From Parcubacteria group bacterium RIFCSPHIGHO2_01_FULL_47_10b (GTDB taxonomy: Bacteria; Patescibacteriota; Minisyncoccia; 2-01-FULL-47-10): a stretch of DNA of 14,618 nucleotides. The position numbers were made by a program, and so were the translations under genes. Numbering within the stretch: position 1 is the stretch's first letter; the number at the start of each line of letters is the position of its first letter. This document shows positions 6,073 to 13,620 of this stretch, piece after piece. The stretch spans positions 5,372 through 19,989 of the forward strand of contig MHXC01000065.1 in NCBI GenBank assembly GCA_001824325.1. Direction: 5' to 3'. A model generated the notes under the pieces. It worked only from the letters and a program-made list of their open reading frames with translations, searched no databases and had not been told where the DNA came from.

Positions 6073-6999
6073 ATGTACGATCTGATAATCGTTGGCGGAT
6101 CAGCAGCGGCGACTGCGGCAGGCATATACGCCGCGCGACGCAAGCTCAATTTTAAGATCGTCACCACGGAATTTGGGGGCGAAGTGGCGACGTCGGGAGA
6201 TATTGAGAACTGGCCCGGCATTGTGCATACAAATGGCATTGTCCTTGCCAGTGATTTTCGCAAACACCTCAAGTCGTACAACGTTGAAATGGAAGACGGT
6301 GCAACAATTACGAAAGTTGAGAAGATGCCAGATGGCAGCTTTACGCTGCAGGTGAATAAAGCAGGTAATGGCACGACTTCATATCAAAGTCGCGCTGTTT
6401 TAATTACAACTGGCGTTCACCCACGCCTGCTCGGAATCCACGGAGAGAAAGAATTTTTCCATAAAGGGGTCACATATTGCACGACATGCGATGGCCCATT
6501 ATTTCAAGACAAAATGGTTGCGACGATTGGTGGCGGGAACTCTGCTCTCGAATCGGCGTTGATGCTCAACGATATCGCAAAAAAGGTCTATGTCATCAAT
6601 CGGAATCCTGCATTTCAAGGGGAGCAGGTGCTTATGGACAAGGTGCAGGAGGCAAAGCGCATAGAAATCGTGTATAATGCAAATACCACAAAGATTATCG
6701 GGGATCAGTTTGTGACGGGTCTTACGTATGATAACGGCGATGGAAAAGAGCATCAAATCGATGTACAGGGCGTATTTGTTCATATAGGTATGGTGCCAAA
6801 CAGCGGCTTTTTGGATATTGTGGAAAAAGATCGGCTTGGACAGATTATTGTTGATGGCCTGTGCCAAACTAACATCTCTGGGTTATTCGCAGCAGGAGAT
6901 GTGACAAATGTGCCGTATAAGCAGATAGCCATTGCGGCAGGGCAGGGGGTATGTGCAGCACTTGCAATCATCGATTATTTGAATAAACAGAAAGCATAA
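6073..6999 (+). CDS. trxB: Thioredoxin reductase-like FAD-dependent oxidoreductase
   Basis: 308 residues, the normal length of low-molecular-weight bacterial thioredoxin reductase. FAD sites: IIVGGSAAATAAGIYAARR at the N-terminus and GLFAAGDVT near residue 270. The redox-active pair is CTTC (Cys136, Cys139) in YCTTCDG. The second dinucleotide fold has IGGGNSALESA (152-161). The usual HRRxxxR phosphate-binding motif is absent; the matching stretch reads VINRNPAFQGEQ (174-185), so NADPH preference is doubtful. The gene lies 24 bases after the glutaredoxin-like gene and probably shares its promoter; no Shine-Dalgarno is seen. It should pass electrons from a nicotinamide cofactor, or possibly another donor, to that protein or a thioredoxin. 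Confidence 0.9.
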   Translation: MYDLIIVGGSAAATAAGIYAARRKLNFKIVTTEFGGEVATSGDIENWPGIVHTNGIVLASDFRKHLKSYNVEMEDGATITKVEKMPDGSFTLQVNKAGNGTTSYQSRAVLITTGVHPRLLGIHGEKEFFHKGVTYCTTCDGPLFQDKMVATIGGGNSALESALMLNDIAKKVYVINRNPAFQGEQVLMDKVQEAKRIEIVYNANTTKIIGDQFVTGLTYDNGDGKEHQIDVQGVFVHIGMVPNSGFLDIVEKDRLGQIIVDGLCQTNISGLFAAGDVTNVPYKQIAIAAGQGVCAALAIIDYLNKQKA

Positions 7000-7022
7000 G
7001 ATATTCGCTCGATAATTTTTAC

Positions 7023-7027
7023 GGAGG
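7023..7027 (+). promoter_or_regulatory. Shine-Dalgarno site of gdhA
   Basis: GGAGG with nine bases to the ATG at 7037 matches the anti-Shine-Dalgarno CCTCC at the end of this window's own 16S. It fixes the gdhA start. It is one of only two clear sites among the genes here. Confidence 0.85.
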
Positions 7028-7036
7028 AACTCGACT

Positions 7037-8323
7037 ATGCCAACATTTTTTGAGAATACGAAGCAACTATTGGAGGATGCAGCGCAAGCTCTCGGTCTGG
7101 ATAAGGGCATTTTAACGCATATACAACAGCCAAAACGAATTGTACACGTAAGTATTCCCGTGAAAATGGACAATGGCAGCATCCGAATTTTTGAGGGTTA
7201 TCGAGTGCAACATAGCGATACGCTCGGGCCTTTCAAGGGTGGCATTCGTTTTGCTCCTGAAGTAAATCTCGATGAGGTGAAAGCGCTTGCGTCGTTGATG
7301 ACATGGAAAACATCGCTTGTGCACTTACCTTATGGTGGAGCGAAGGGTGGTATTGCAGTAAATCCAAAGGAGTTGTCGGCACGCGAGCTTGAATCTTTGT
7401 CTCGTGGCTATGTACAGCAGTTATTTCATGTATTAGGCCCGTATCGCGATGTGCCGGCGCCGGACGTGAATACAAACCCACAAATTATGGCATGGATGAC
7501 CGATGAATATTCTCGACTTGCGGGGGTGACGACGTTGGCGAGTTTCACTGGCAAGCCGATTGAGTTTTTTGGGTCGCAAGGGCGGGAAGTTGCGACTGCA
7601 TACGGAGCATTTGTTGTATTAAAGACCGCGTTACAACAGCATCCGGTGCTCAACAAGAAGAAAAAAGCTGACATTACCTGCGCAATCCAAGGGTTCGGAA
7701 ATGCAGGCTCATACTTGGCAAAATTTATCTACGATGAGGGGTATAAGTTGCTTGCAGTGTCTGATTCAAAAGGCGGAGTGGCCATTGAGCCGTCAGAAGA
7801 GTCGCTGAATCCCCATTTATTGGCAGAACAGCGGGCGAAAAATGGCACCATTGCTGGCGTGTATTGCTCGAAATCGGTGTGCGATATTCGTGAAGATAAG
7901 AAAATTGGCCCGCAAGATATACTAGAGTTGGAGGTGGATGTATTGATCCCAGCCGCTATAGAAGAGCAAATTACGAAAAAAAACGCTGATCGCGTAAAAG
8001 CACAGATTGTACTTGAGGTGGCCAATGGTCCGACGACGCGCGAAGCAGACGCAATTCTCGAAAAGAAGGGAATATGGGTTGTGCCTGATATTCTCACGAA
8101 CGCGGGTGGTGTGATTGGGAGTTATTGGGAATGGGTACAGAATATTACCGGTACCTACTGGAGCGAGTCGGAAGTTTTGCAAAAAATTGAAAAAATTATT
8201 GCACCAGCGTTTGAGCGATTATGCGACAAACAACGAGCAGCAAAAACCTCGATGCGCAAAGCCGCGTATATGCTGGCGCTTGAGCGAGTGCATACAACGA
8301 TGAAATTGCGAGGCGAGGTGTAA
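7037..8323 (+). CDS. gdhA: Glutamate dehydrogenase
   Basis: 428 residues, typical of the hexameric bacterial enzyme (about 410-450). It interconverts glutamate and 2-oxoglutarate plus ammonia in the cytoplasm. The N-terminal substrate domain shows GPFKGGIRF (Lys67), MTWKTSL (Lys91) and the catalytic PYGGAKGGI (Lys103), then the proton-relay Asp143 in PAPDVNT and TGKP at 171-174. The nucleotide domain has AIQGFGNAG (216-224) and VSDSKGG (241-247). The acidic Asp243 at the end of the second strand favours NAD over NADP, but that is not decisive. A strong Shine-Dalgarno precedes the ATG. The gene starts 37 bases after trxB. All key residues are present, so it should be active. Leucine or valine dehydrogenase is less likely given the length and motifs. 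Confidence 0.95.
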   Translation: MPTFFENTKQLLEDAAQALGLDKGILTHIQQPKRIVHVSIPVKMDNGSIRIFEGYRVQHSDTLGPFKGGIRFAPEVNLDEVKALASLMTWKTSLVHLPYGGAKGGIAVNPKELSARELESLSRGYVQQLFHVLGPYRDVPAPDVNTNPQIMAWMTDEYSRLAGVTTLASFTGKPIEFFGSQGREVATAYGAFVVLKTALQQHPVLNKKKKADITCAIQGFGNAGSYLAKFIYDEGYKLLAVSDSKGGVAIEPSEESLNPHLLAEQRAKNGTIAGVYCSKSVCDIREDKKIGPQDILELEVDVLIPAAIEEQITKKNADRVKAQIVLEVANGPTTREADAILEKKGIWVVPDILTNAGGVIGSYWEWVQNITGTYWSESEVLQKIEKIIAPAFERLCDKQRAAKTSMRKAAYMLALERVHTTMKLRGEV

Positions 8324-8329
8324 TATAAT
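8300..8329 (+). promoter_or_regulatory. Possible promoter for gap
   Basis: A perfect TATAAT (8324-8329) directly follows the gdhA stop codon. ATGAAA (8300-8305), inside gdhA, matches the -35 consensus at four of six bases with an 18-base spacer. The predicted start near 8336 gives a leader of about 35 bases to the gap ATG, the same as for the glutaredoxin gene. Confidence 0.45.
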
Positions 8330-8370
8330 ACGCTTCGCACACACTGTTAATTCGTAATATCTTACTCTAT

Positions 8371-9381
8371 ATGCCAACGACGTTAGCGATCAATGGTTTT
8401 GGCCGCATAGGCCGGACATTTTTCAAGCAAGCACTTGAGCACCCCGGCATGAAAATTGCCGCGGTGAATGATTTAGGAGACCTCCCAACGCTTGCCTATT
8501 TATTAAAGTATGACTCGACGTATCACCGCTATAATAAGCGGGTAGAAGTGAAAGGAAATTCACTCGTTGTTGATGGCAAGGAAGTCCGTTTTACCCAGGA
8601 AAAAGATCCTTCGAAGTTGCCATGGAAAGACCTGGGGGTAGATATTGTTATTGAATCAACGGGTTTTTTTACTGCCTATGATGAAGCCAAGGCACATTTG
8701 GATGCCGGAGCCAAGCGTGTGGTGATTTCAGCTCCTGCCAAAGACGAAAATCAGACGATTTATGCCACTCCAAACGTGAATATTGAAGCTTTGAAAAATG
8801 GACCGATTAGCTGCAATGCCTCGTGCACCACGAACGCTACAACCCCTATTGCCGCAGTGTTGAGCGAGAATCCGGGGATTGCAAAAGCACTCCTGAACAC
8901 CGTGCACGCGTATACCGCAACCCAGTCGCTGGTGGACGGCCCTATCGCGAAGGATCCACGTCGCGGCCGCGCGGCAGCGCAAAATATTATTCCTTCGACA
9001 ACCGGAGCTGCTAAAGCAACGGGCAAGGTAGTGAAAGCGATTAATGGTTTATTTGACGGCATCGCGATTCGGGTGCCCGTGATTTCTGGATCGATCTCTG
9101 ATTTTACCTTCCTGGCAAAACGTAAGACGAGCGTTGAAGAAATCAATCAGATTTTAAGCGATGCGGCCAAGAAACCCGAATGGCAGGGGATTTTGACAGT
9201 CAGCGAAGAACCACTCGTATCGTCGGATATTCTTGGTCAGCCATTTGGCGCGATTGTTGATCTTGAAATGACCCAAGTGGTTGATGGGGACTTGGTAAAG
9301 GTTTTGTCATGGTACGATAATGAGTGGGGCTATTGTGCGATGCTGCTCAAACACGTTGAAGCGGTTGCGGCGTTGCTGTAG
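8371..9381 (+). CDS. gap: Glyceraldehyde-3-phosphate dehydrogenase
   Basis: 336 residues, the usual GapA length. It oxidises glyceraldehyde 3-phosphate to 1,3-bisphosphoglycerate with NAD. The Rossmann motif is INGFGRIGR at the N-terminus; the aspartate of AVNDLGD (about residue 34) suggests NAD rather than NADP. Catalytic Cys152 is in SCNASCTTN, and catalytic His179 in NTVHAYTATQ. PRRGRAAAQNIIPSTTGAA (197-215) is the standard phosphate-binding region. The second cysteine of the common CTTNC motif is alanine here (CTTNA); this residue is not catalytic. There is no Shine-Dalgarno before the ATG. The gene heads the run of sugar-phosphate genes, and its substrate is a product of the downstream transketolase. 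Confidence 0.97.
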   Translation: MPTTLAINGFGRIGRTFFKQALEHPGMKIAAVNDLGDLPTLAYLLKYDSTYHRYNKRVEVKGNSLVVDGKEVRFTQEKDPSKLPWKDLGVDIVIESTGFFTAYDEAKAHLDAGAKRVVISAPAKDENQTIYATPNVNIEALKNGPISCNASCTTNATTPIAAVLSENPGIAKALLNTVHAYTATQSLVDGPIAKDPRRGRAAAQNIIPSTTGAAKATGKVVKAINGLFDGIAIRVPVISGSISDFTFLAKRKTSVEEINQILSDAAKKPEWQGILTVSEEPLVSSDILGQPFGAIVDLEMTQVVDGDLVKVLSWYDNEWGYCAMLLKHVEAVAALL

Positions 9382-9417
9382 GTTGGATTTTCATTTTTAC
9401 AGCGTAATTTACTCATT

Positions 9418-9867
9418 ATGTTATTCATAGGCGCCGATCATCGCGGACTACTACTTAAAGAGGAGATAAAGCAGTTTTTAACGCGTAAGCACGTTGCATT
9501 TGAGGATTGCGGGGCGCACAGCCTTGATTTACAAGATGATTTTACTGATTATGCCGTGGCTGTGGCGCGAAAGGTTTCTGAATCGCCGGCCGATCATCGC
9601 GGCATTGTGATGTGTGGTTCCGGGGTTGGCGTCGATATTGTGGCAAATCGATTTCCAGAGGTACGGTGTGCATTAAGTTGGGAAGTTGCGATTGTGAAGC
9701 AATCGCGCGAACACGAAGACATTAATATGGTCGCGATTCCGGCGGAACATATTGCTGGGAGTGAAGCAATTGCTGTTGTTGAGGCGTTTCTGCACACGCC
9801 GTTCAGCAAGAAGGAAAAATATATCCGACGGATTGGAGAGATTAATGAACTATCACAATCGAAATAA
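9418..9867 (+). CDS. rpiB: Ribose-5-phosphate isomerase B
   Basis: 149 residues, the normal size for the RpiB/LacAB family. It interconverts ribose 5-phosphate and ribulose 5-phosphate. Markers are GADHRG at the N-terminus (Asp7, His8), the catalytic Cys66 in GIVMCGSGVG, then ANRFPEVRCAL and REHEDINMV. In many RpiB proteins the last motif is RxHNDAN; here an Asn is replaced by Glu, a mild variant. No LacA/LacB partner is adjacent, which favours ribose isomerase over galactose isomerase. It starts 36 bases after gap without a Shine-Dalgarno and is followed after 15 bases by the epimerase gene, so the two are probably cotranscribed. Confidence 0.93.
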   Translation: MLFIGADHRGLLLKEEIKQFLTRKHVAFEDCGAHSLDLQDDFTDYAVAVARKVSESPADHRGIVMCGSGVGVDIVANRFPEVRCALSWEVAIVKQSREHEDINMVAIPAEHIAGSEAIAVVEAFLHTPFSKKEKYIRRIGEINELSQSK

Positions 9868-9882
9868 CGTCACGCTATCTTT

Positions 9883-10566
9883 ATGCAGGTTATTCCCGCA
9901 GTACTTGAGACAGAACTAGCCGAAATACAACGAAAAATTAATCTCATTGGCCCAGCTACCCACTGGGTTCATCTTGATGTGGGGGATGGGAGCTTTACGA
10001 AGCAGACATTTGAAGATGGACCACGGCTGCAAGCTATAACGAGCGGGCATGCGAATTCTGCCGCGCACACCAAATTTGAGGCGCACCTGATGGTTACTGA
10101 ACCCTGGACGCTCTGGGAAACATGGCTTAGTGCCGGATGTTCCCGTTTCTATATCCACTATCGGTCATTTATCAAAATTCCGCACAAGACGCGGTCATTT
10201 GCAGTCAATAATCTGATCAATACCATGCATACACATGAAGGCTTCGAGGTAGGGATGGCACTTGAGATGCACGATTCGATCACCGTTCTTAATCCATTTT
10301 TGTCCAAGCTCGATTGCGTTTTACTCATGGCTATAGATACAATCGGTGCACAGGGACATAGGTTTAACGAGCAGGTACTCGACAAGGCGAAATCGCTGAA
10401 AACAGTATGGCCGAATGGCTGCGTGTCTGTCGATGGTGGTGTACAAGATTTAAATATTATGCGACTAAAAGAAGTAGGAGGCGACTGCGCTATTGTGGGG
10501 TCTAATATTTTTACGGCAACGGATCCCATTGCACAGCTGAAAAAACTGCAATCCATGGTAGAATAA
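9883..10566 (+). CDS. rpe: Divergent ribulose-phosphate 3-epimerase family protein
   Basis: 227 residues of the TIM-barrel epimerase family, which interconverts ribulose 5-phosphate and xylulose 5-phosphate. The four metal and catalytic positions can be placed: His30 and Asp32 in HLDVGDGSF, His68 in EAHLMV, and Asp184 in SVDGGV. The phosphate-binding end IVGSNIF is kept. It is clearly divergent: the usual MDG after the first pair is GDG, the early PS serine is PA, and the flexible-loop motif VNPGFGGQ reads AIDTIGAQGHRF. An insertion near residues 95-115 (IKIPHKTRSFAVNN) lengthens one loop. Its place between rpiB and transketolase supports the pentose role, but a related sugar-phosphate epimerase is possible. 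Confidence 0.83.
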   Translation: MQVIPAVLETELAEIQRKINLIGPATHWVHLDVGDGSFTKQTFEDGPRLQAITSGHANSAAHTKFEAHLMVTEPWTLWETWLSAGCSRFYIHYRSFIKIPHKTRSFAVNNLINTMHTHEGFEVGMALEMHDSITVLNPFLSKLDCVLLMAIDTIGAQGHRFNEQVLDKAKSLKTVWPNGCVSVDGGVQDLNIMRLKEVGGDCAIVGSNIFTATDPIAQLKKLQSMVE

Positions 10567-10589
10567 GGGTATAAGTCGATCACTCGAAT

Positions 10590-10595
10590 AGGAGG
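10590..10595 (+). promoter_or_regulatory. Shine-Dalgarno site of the transketolase N-subunit
   Basis: AGGAGG ends only three bases before the ATG at 10599, tighter than usual. No other ATG fits, since the next in-frame Met is well inside the conserved thiamine domain. It is the second clear site among these genes. Confidence 0.75.
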
Positions 10596-10598
10596 GAC

Positions 10599-11459
10599 AT
10601 GAACCCATTTGGCTATAACAGTATTCAATTACAAGAAAAAGCAAATGATATCCGTCAGGATATTGTTACCTCTCTATTGGCGGCGGGGAGTGGGCACTCT
10701 GCCGGGCCTTTAGGTATGGCAGACATTTTTACTGCGCTCTATTTTAATGTTGCCAATGTTGATGGAAAGAATATTGACGATGCGAATCGCGACCGTATCG
10801 TACTTAGCAGCGGTCACATTTGTCCGGTGCTCTATGTGACCATGGCTCACGCCGGGTATTTTCCGCGTAAAGAACTGCAGACCTTACGAAAATTTGGTTC
10901 TCGATTACAAGGCCATCCGCATCGGGAATCGCTTCCGGGGCTTGAGACAACCAGCGGACCGCTTGGATCCGGATTATCCCAGGGCGTTGGTATGGCGTAT
11001 GCACTCCGTATGAATCGCTCGCGAGCTCGAGTGTGGGTAGTTGGGTCAGACGGCGAACACGACGAGGGGAATACATGGGAGGCAGTGATGTTCGCGGGCA
11101 AGCATCGATTGCATAACATTACCTATATCATCGATCGCAATAACATCCAGATCGATGGTTTTACCGAGGATATAATGCCGCTGGAGCCGCTTCGAGACAA
11201 ATATGAGGCGTTTAATTGGCATGTCGAGGATATCAACGGTCATAATATGGATGCAATCGTCAATGCACTGGAAGAGGCGCGCGCAATTCAGGAAAAACCA
11301 ACCTGTATCATTGCCAATACGATTCCCGGGAAAGGAGTCGAGTTCATGGAAGATATGCCCGAGTGGCACGGAAAGCCCCCAACTAAGGAAGAGTCGCGCA
11401 AAGCGCTTGCGGAATTGCGCACATTGCGTGGGAAAATTTCACACAGCGAAGCGAGTTAA
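10599..11459 (+). CDS. tktA: Transketolase N-terminal (thiamine diphosphate-binding) subunit
   Basis: 286 residues, equal to the first domain of a full transketolase (about 650). It binds thiamine diphosphate with the pair of the next gene and moves two-carbon units between sugar phosphates. Motifs: GSGHSAGPLGM (30-40), SSGHICP (71-77) and ETTSGPLGSGLSQGVG (116-131). The cofactor and Mg signature starts at GSDGEHDEGNTW (149-160) and ends at IIDRNN (177-182). Histidines 33, 73 and 106 match active-site positions. The protein stops after the first domain, and the second half starts 11 bases later as its own gene. Split transketolases are common in CPR, archaea and some other bacteria. A Shine-Dalgarno is present here but not on the partner. 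Confidence 0.94.
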   Translation: MNPFGYNSIQLQEKANDIRQDIVTSLLAAGSGHSAGPLGMADIFTALYFNVANVDGKNIDDANRDRIVLSSGHICPVLYVTMAHAGYFPRKELQTLRKFGSRLQGHPHRESLPGLETTSGPLGSGLSQGVGMAYALRMNRSRARVWVVGSDGEHDEGNTWEAVMFAGKHRLHNITYIIDRNNIQIDGFTEDIMPLEPLRDKYEAFNWHVEDINGHNMDAIVNALEEARAIQEKPTCIIANTIPGKGVEFMEDMPEWHGKPPTKEESRKALAELRTLRGKISHSEAS

Positions 11460-11470
11460 ACGCATCAAAC

Positions 11471-12457
11471 ATGTCAGTTTCCCTCGAGTTACAACCGCAC
11501 TTATACGATCCCAAGAAAATCGAACTCGCGCACATACGCGATGGGTTTGGACATGGCTTAGTTAAGGCCGCAGATGCAAACGATCAGATCGTAGCGTTGT
11601 GCGCTGATTTGACTGAATCAACGCGCATGAACTATTTCCAAGAGAAATTTCCGGAGCGCTATATCGAAGTCGGCGTTGCCGAGCAGAACTTAGTCACATT
11701 GGCATCGGGCATGGCAGCAATCGGGAAGATACCCTTTGTTGCAAGTTATGCGACGTTCAGCCCAGGCCGCAACTGGGAACAAATCCGCACTACCATTTGT
11801 TACAATAACAGACCTGTTGTAATTGTTGGGGCGCACGCTGGCGTGTCAGTCGGTCCGGATGGCGCCACCCATCAGGCGCTCGAAGACATTGCGCTTATGC
11901 GCGTTTTGCCAAATATGACGGTGATTGTGCCGTGCGATATGCACCAGGCGTATCAAGCAACGATCGCCGCAGCTTCTTATGGAAAACCAGCGTACCTCCG
12001 ATTGGCGCGTGATAAAAGCCCGCTGATTACGACCGAAAAGACCGGGTTTGAAATAGGCAAAGCGCAAGTACTTCGAGAGGGTTCGGATATTGTCATTATT
12101 TCGTGTGGTATTGTCACGCATGGGGCTTTAATCGCTGCCGAGCAGCTTGAAAAGAAGCACAAGATTTCAGTTGGCGTGGTGAATATGCATACGATAAAGC
12201 CTCTGGACGAGCAGCTTATAGTCGCGATAGCGAAACAAGCACGTTTTCTGGTGACTGTCGAAGAACACCAGGTACGTGGCGGCTTGGGCAGCGCGGTAAG
12301 TGAATGTGTGACGAGTACCCGGCCAATGCCCGTGTTACGGCTCGGCATTCGTGATCGATTTGGAGAATCGGGGAATCCGACGGAATTATTAAAGCATTTT
12401 GAGTTGGACGCCGATGGGATAGTAGCAGCAGTTTCGCAAGCCTTGACCCACGTATAG
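11471..12457 (+). CDS. tktB: Transketolase C-terminal (pyrimidine-binding) subunit
   Basis: 328 residues covering the central and C-terminal transketolase domains. The catalytic glutamate is Glu71 in IEVGVAEQNL, which activates the cofactor held by the N-terminal subunit. Further motifs are FVASYATFSPGRNWEQIR, then GAHAGVSVGPDGATHQALED (about 118-137) for substrate and pyrimidine contacts. The transketolase C domain follows (VIISCGIVTHGALIAAEQL, then VVNMHTIKPLD and EEHQVRGGLGSAV). The two subunits should form a heterotetramer equal to a normal dimer. The 11-base gap and lack of a Shine-Dalgarno suggest translation coupled to the N-subunit. A 1-deoxyxylulose-5-phosphate synthase is unlikely, since that enzyme is one chain. 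Confidence 0.93.
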   Translation: MSVSLELQPHLYDPKKIELAHIRDGFGHGLVKAADANDQIVALCADLTESTRMNYFQEKFPERYIEVGVAEQNLVTLASGMAAIGKIPFVASYATFSPGRNWEQIRTTICYNNRPVVIVGAHAGVSVGPDGATHQALEDIALMRVLPNMTVIVPCDMHQAYQATIAAASYGKPAYLRLARDKSPLITTEKTGFEIGKAQVLREGSDIVIISCGIVTHGALIAAEQLEKKHKISVGVVNMHTIKPLDEQLIVAIAKQARFLVTVEEHQVRGGLGSAVSECVTSTRPMPVLRLGIRDRFGESGNPTELLKHFELDADGIVAAVSQALTHV

Positions 12458-12496
12458 CACGTATATGTATCTACATACAACCTAAACGGCGCACCA

Positions 12497-13552
12497 ATGA
12501 AATCAGTTTTTAACAGCCCGACGCCAACAAAGCCCCAACAATACGATGTCATTACATTCGGGGCTGCGACCATTGATGTGTTTTTACGCAGCTCTGAATT
12601 CAGCGTTGTGAAAGCTGGGGCTGCTATGCCTGGTAGCGGCAAGGCAGAGTGCGTGCCGCTCGGCGCCAAGATCGAAGTGCGCGACATGACAATTGCCACG
12701 GGCGGGGGAGCAACAAACAACGCGGTGTCGTTTTCGCGGAAGGGGTTTCGGACTGCCGCTGTATTCAGCGTCGGCGGCGCTATCAATGCCGATAGCATTC
12801 TCGGCGATCTCAAAAAAGAAGGCGTTGATACGTATGAGCAGCGATATCCTGAGCTTTACAGCGGCTATTCAGTCATATTGGTTACTATGGGTGGCGAACG
12901 GACCATTTTGACACACCGAGGCGCAAGTAAATTTTTAAACACAGCGCTCGTTCCGTGGAATCATATGAATGCAAAGTGGGCATACCTTTCGTCGCTCGGT
13001 GGCAACATTGATGCGGTTCGAGCTATCATGGATCACGCGGCAGCAAATCATATTGGCATTGCATGGAACCCGGGGTCGGTTGAGTTGCATTATGGCGCGG
13101 AAAAGCTTGAAGATTTACTGCACAAAACCGCTGTTTTATTCGTTAATGAGGAAGAGGCGGCGTTGTTGGCGAACGAACACATGGGTAATACAAACGTTAT
13201 ATTTTCCAAACTACAACGGATTTCTAAAGGCGTGTTATTGGTGATGACACGAGGACCGCAGGGAGTAATGGTTTCACACGAGCGAGCCGTTTATTCCGCA
13301 GGCATTTTTAAAGAGCGTGAAGCAGTTGATCGCACCGGCGCAGGAGACGCATTTGGGTCCGGATTCGTATCGGCGCTACTTGAGGTGGGAGCATGGAATG
13401 CTGATATAATAAAGGAGGCGATTCGACGGGGGAGTGCAAATGGAACGTCGGTTTTAGAAAAAATCGGTGCCAAGGCAGGACTTTTAACTCGAGAAGCATT
13501 GAACGACGAACGGTGGAAGGAGCTCCCGATCACCGTGAACGATGCATCATAA
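12497..13552 (+). CDS. PfkB-family carbohydrate/nucleoside kinase
   Basis: 351 residues, slightly longer than the usual 300-330. The ribokinase fold transfers phosphate from ATP to a sugar or nucleoside. Family marks are FGAATIDVFL (21-30), the glycine-rich ATGGGATNNAV (67-77), the hinge region AVFSVGGAINADS (88-100), NPGS (191-194), FVNEEEA (215-221), TRGPQGV (251-257) and the signature DRTGAGDAFGSGF (278-290) with catalytic Asp284. A loop of about 25 residues after residue 30 (to MPGSGKAECVPLG) is longer than in typical ribokinases. The substrate cannot be read from sequence. Ribose, fructose 6-phosphate and adenosine are all possible, and the pentose-phosphate neighbours favour a sugar or nucleoside. 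The first unit of a 10-bp repeat contains its stop codon. Confidence 0.9.
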   Translation: MKSVFNSPTPTKPQQYDVITFGAATIDVFLRSSEFSVVKAGAAMPGSGKAECVPLGAKIEVRDMTIATGGGATNNAVSFSRKGFRTAAVFSVGGAINADSILGDLKKEGVDTYEQRYPELYSGYSVILVTMGGERTILTHRGASKFLNTALVPWNHMNAKWAYLSSLGGNIDAVRAIMDHAAANHIGIAWNPGSVELHYGAEKLEDLLHKTAVLFVNEEEAALLANEHMGNTNVIFSKLQRISKGVLLVMTRGPQGVMVSHERAVYSAGIFKEREAVDRTGAGDAFGSGFVSALLEVGAWNADIIKEAIRRGSANGTSVLEKIGAKAGLLTREALNDERWKELPITVNDAS

Positions 13553-13593
13553 CGCATCATAACGCATCATAACGCATCATAACGCATCATAAC
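13544..13593 (+). repeat. Five tandem copies of a 10-bp repeat (GCATCATAAC)
   Basis: Five exact head-to-tail copies begin in the last codons of the kinase gene (GCA TCA TAA) and run into the spacer before the next gene. Because 10 is not a multiple of three, the TAA falls in all three frames, so the array stops any readthrough. Perfect identity suggests recent slippage or selection. Confidence 0.97.
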
Positions 13594-13620
13594 TCACTAA
13601 CAGTTAATAGCGCACGCACT

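Noticed and set aside
11977..12813. 278-codon minus-strand frame over the transketolase C-subunit and kinase
   Set aside because: Long, but it is antisense to two genes with clear motifs and spans their junction.
13544..13593. CRISPR array
   Set aside because: The units are 10 bases with no spacers, a simple tandem repeat.
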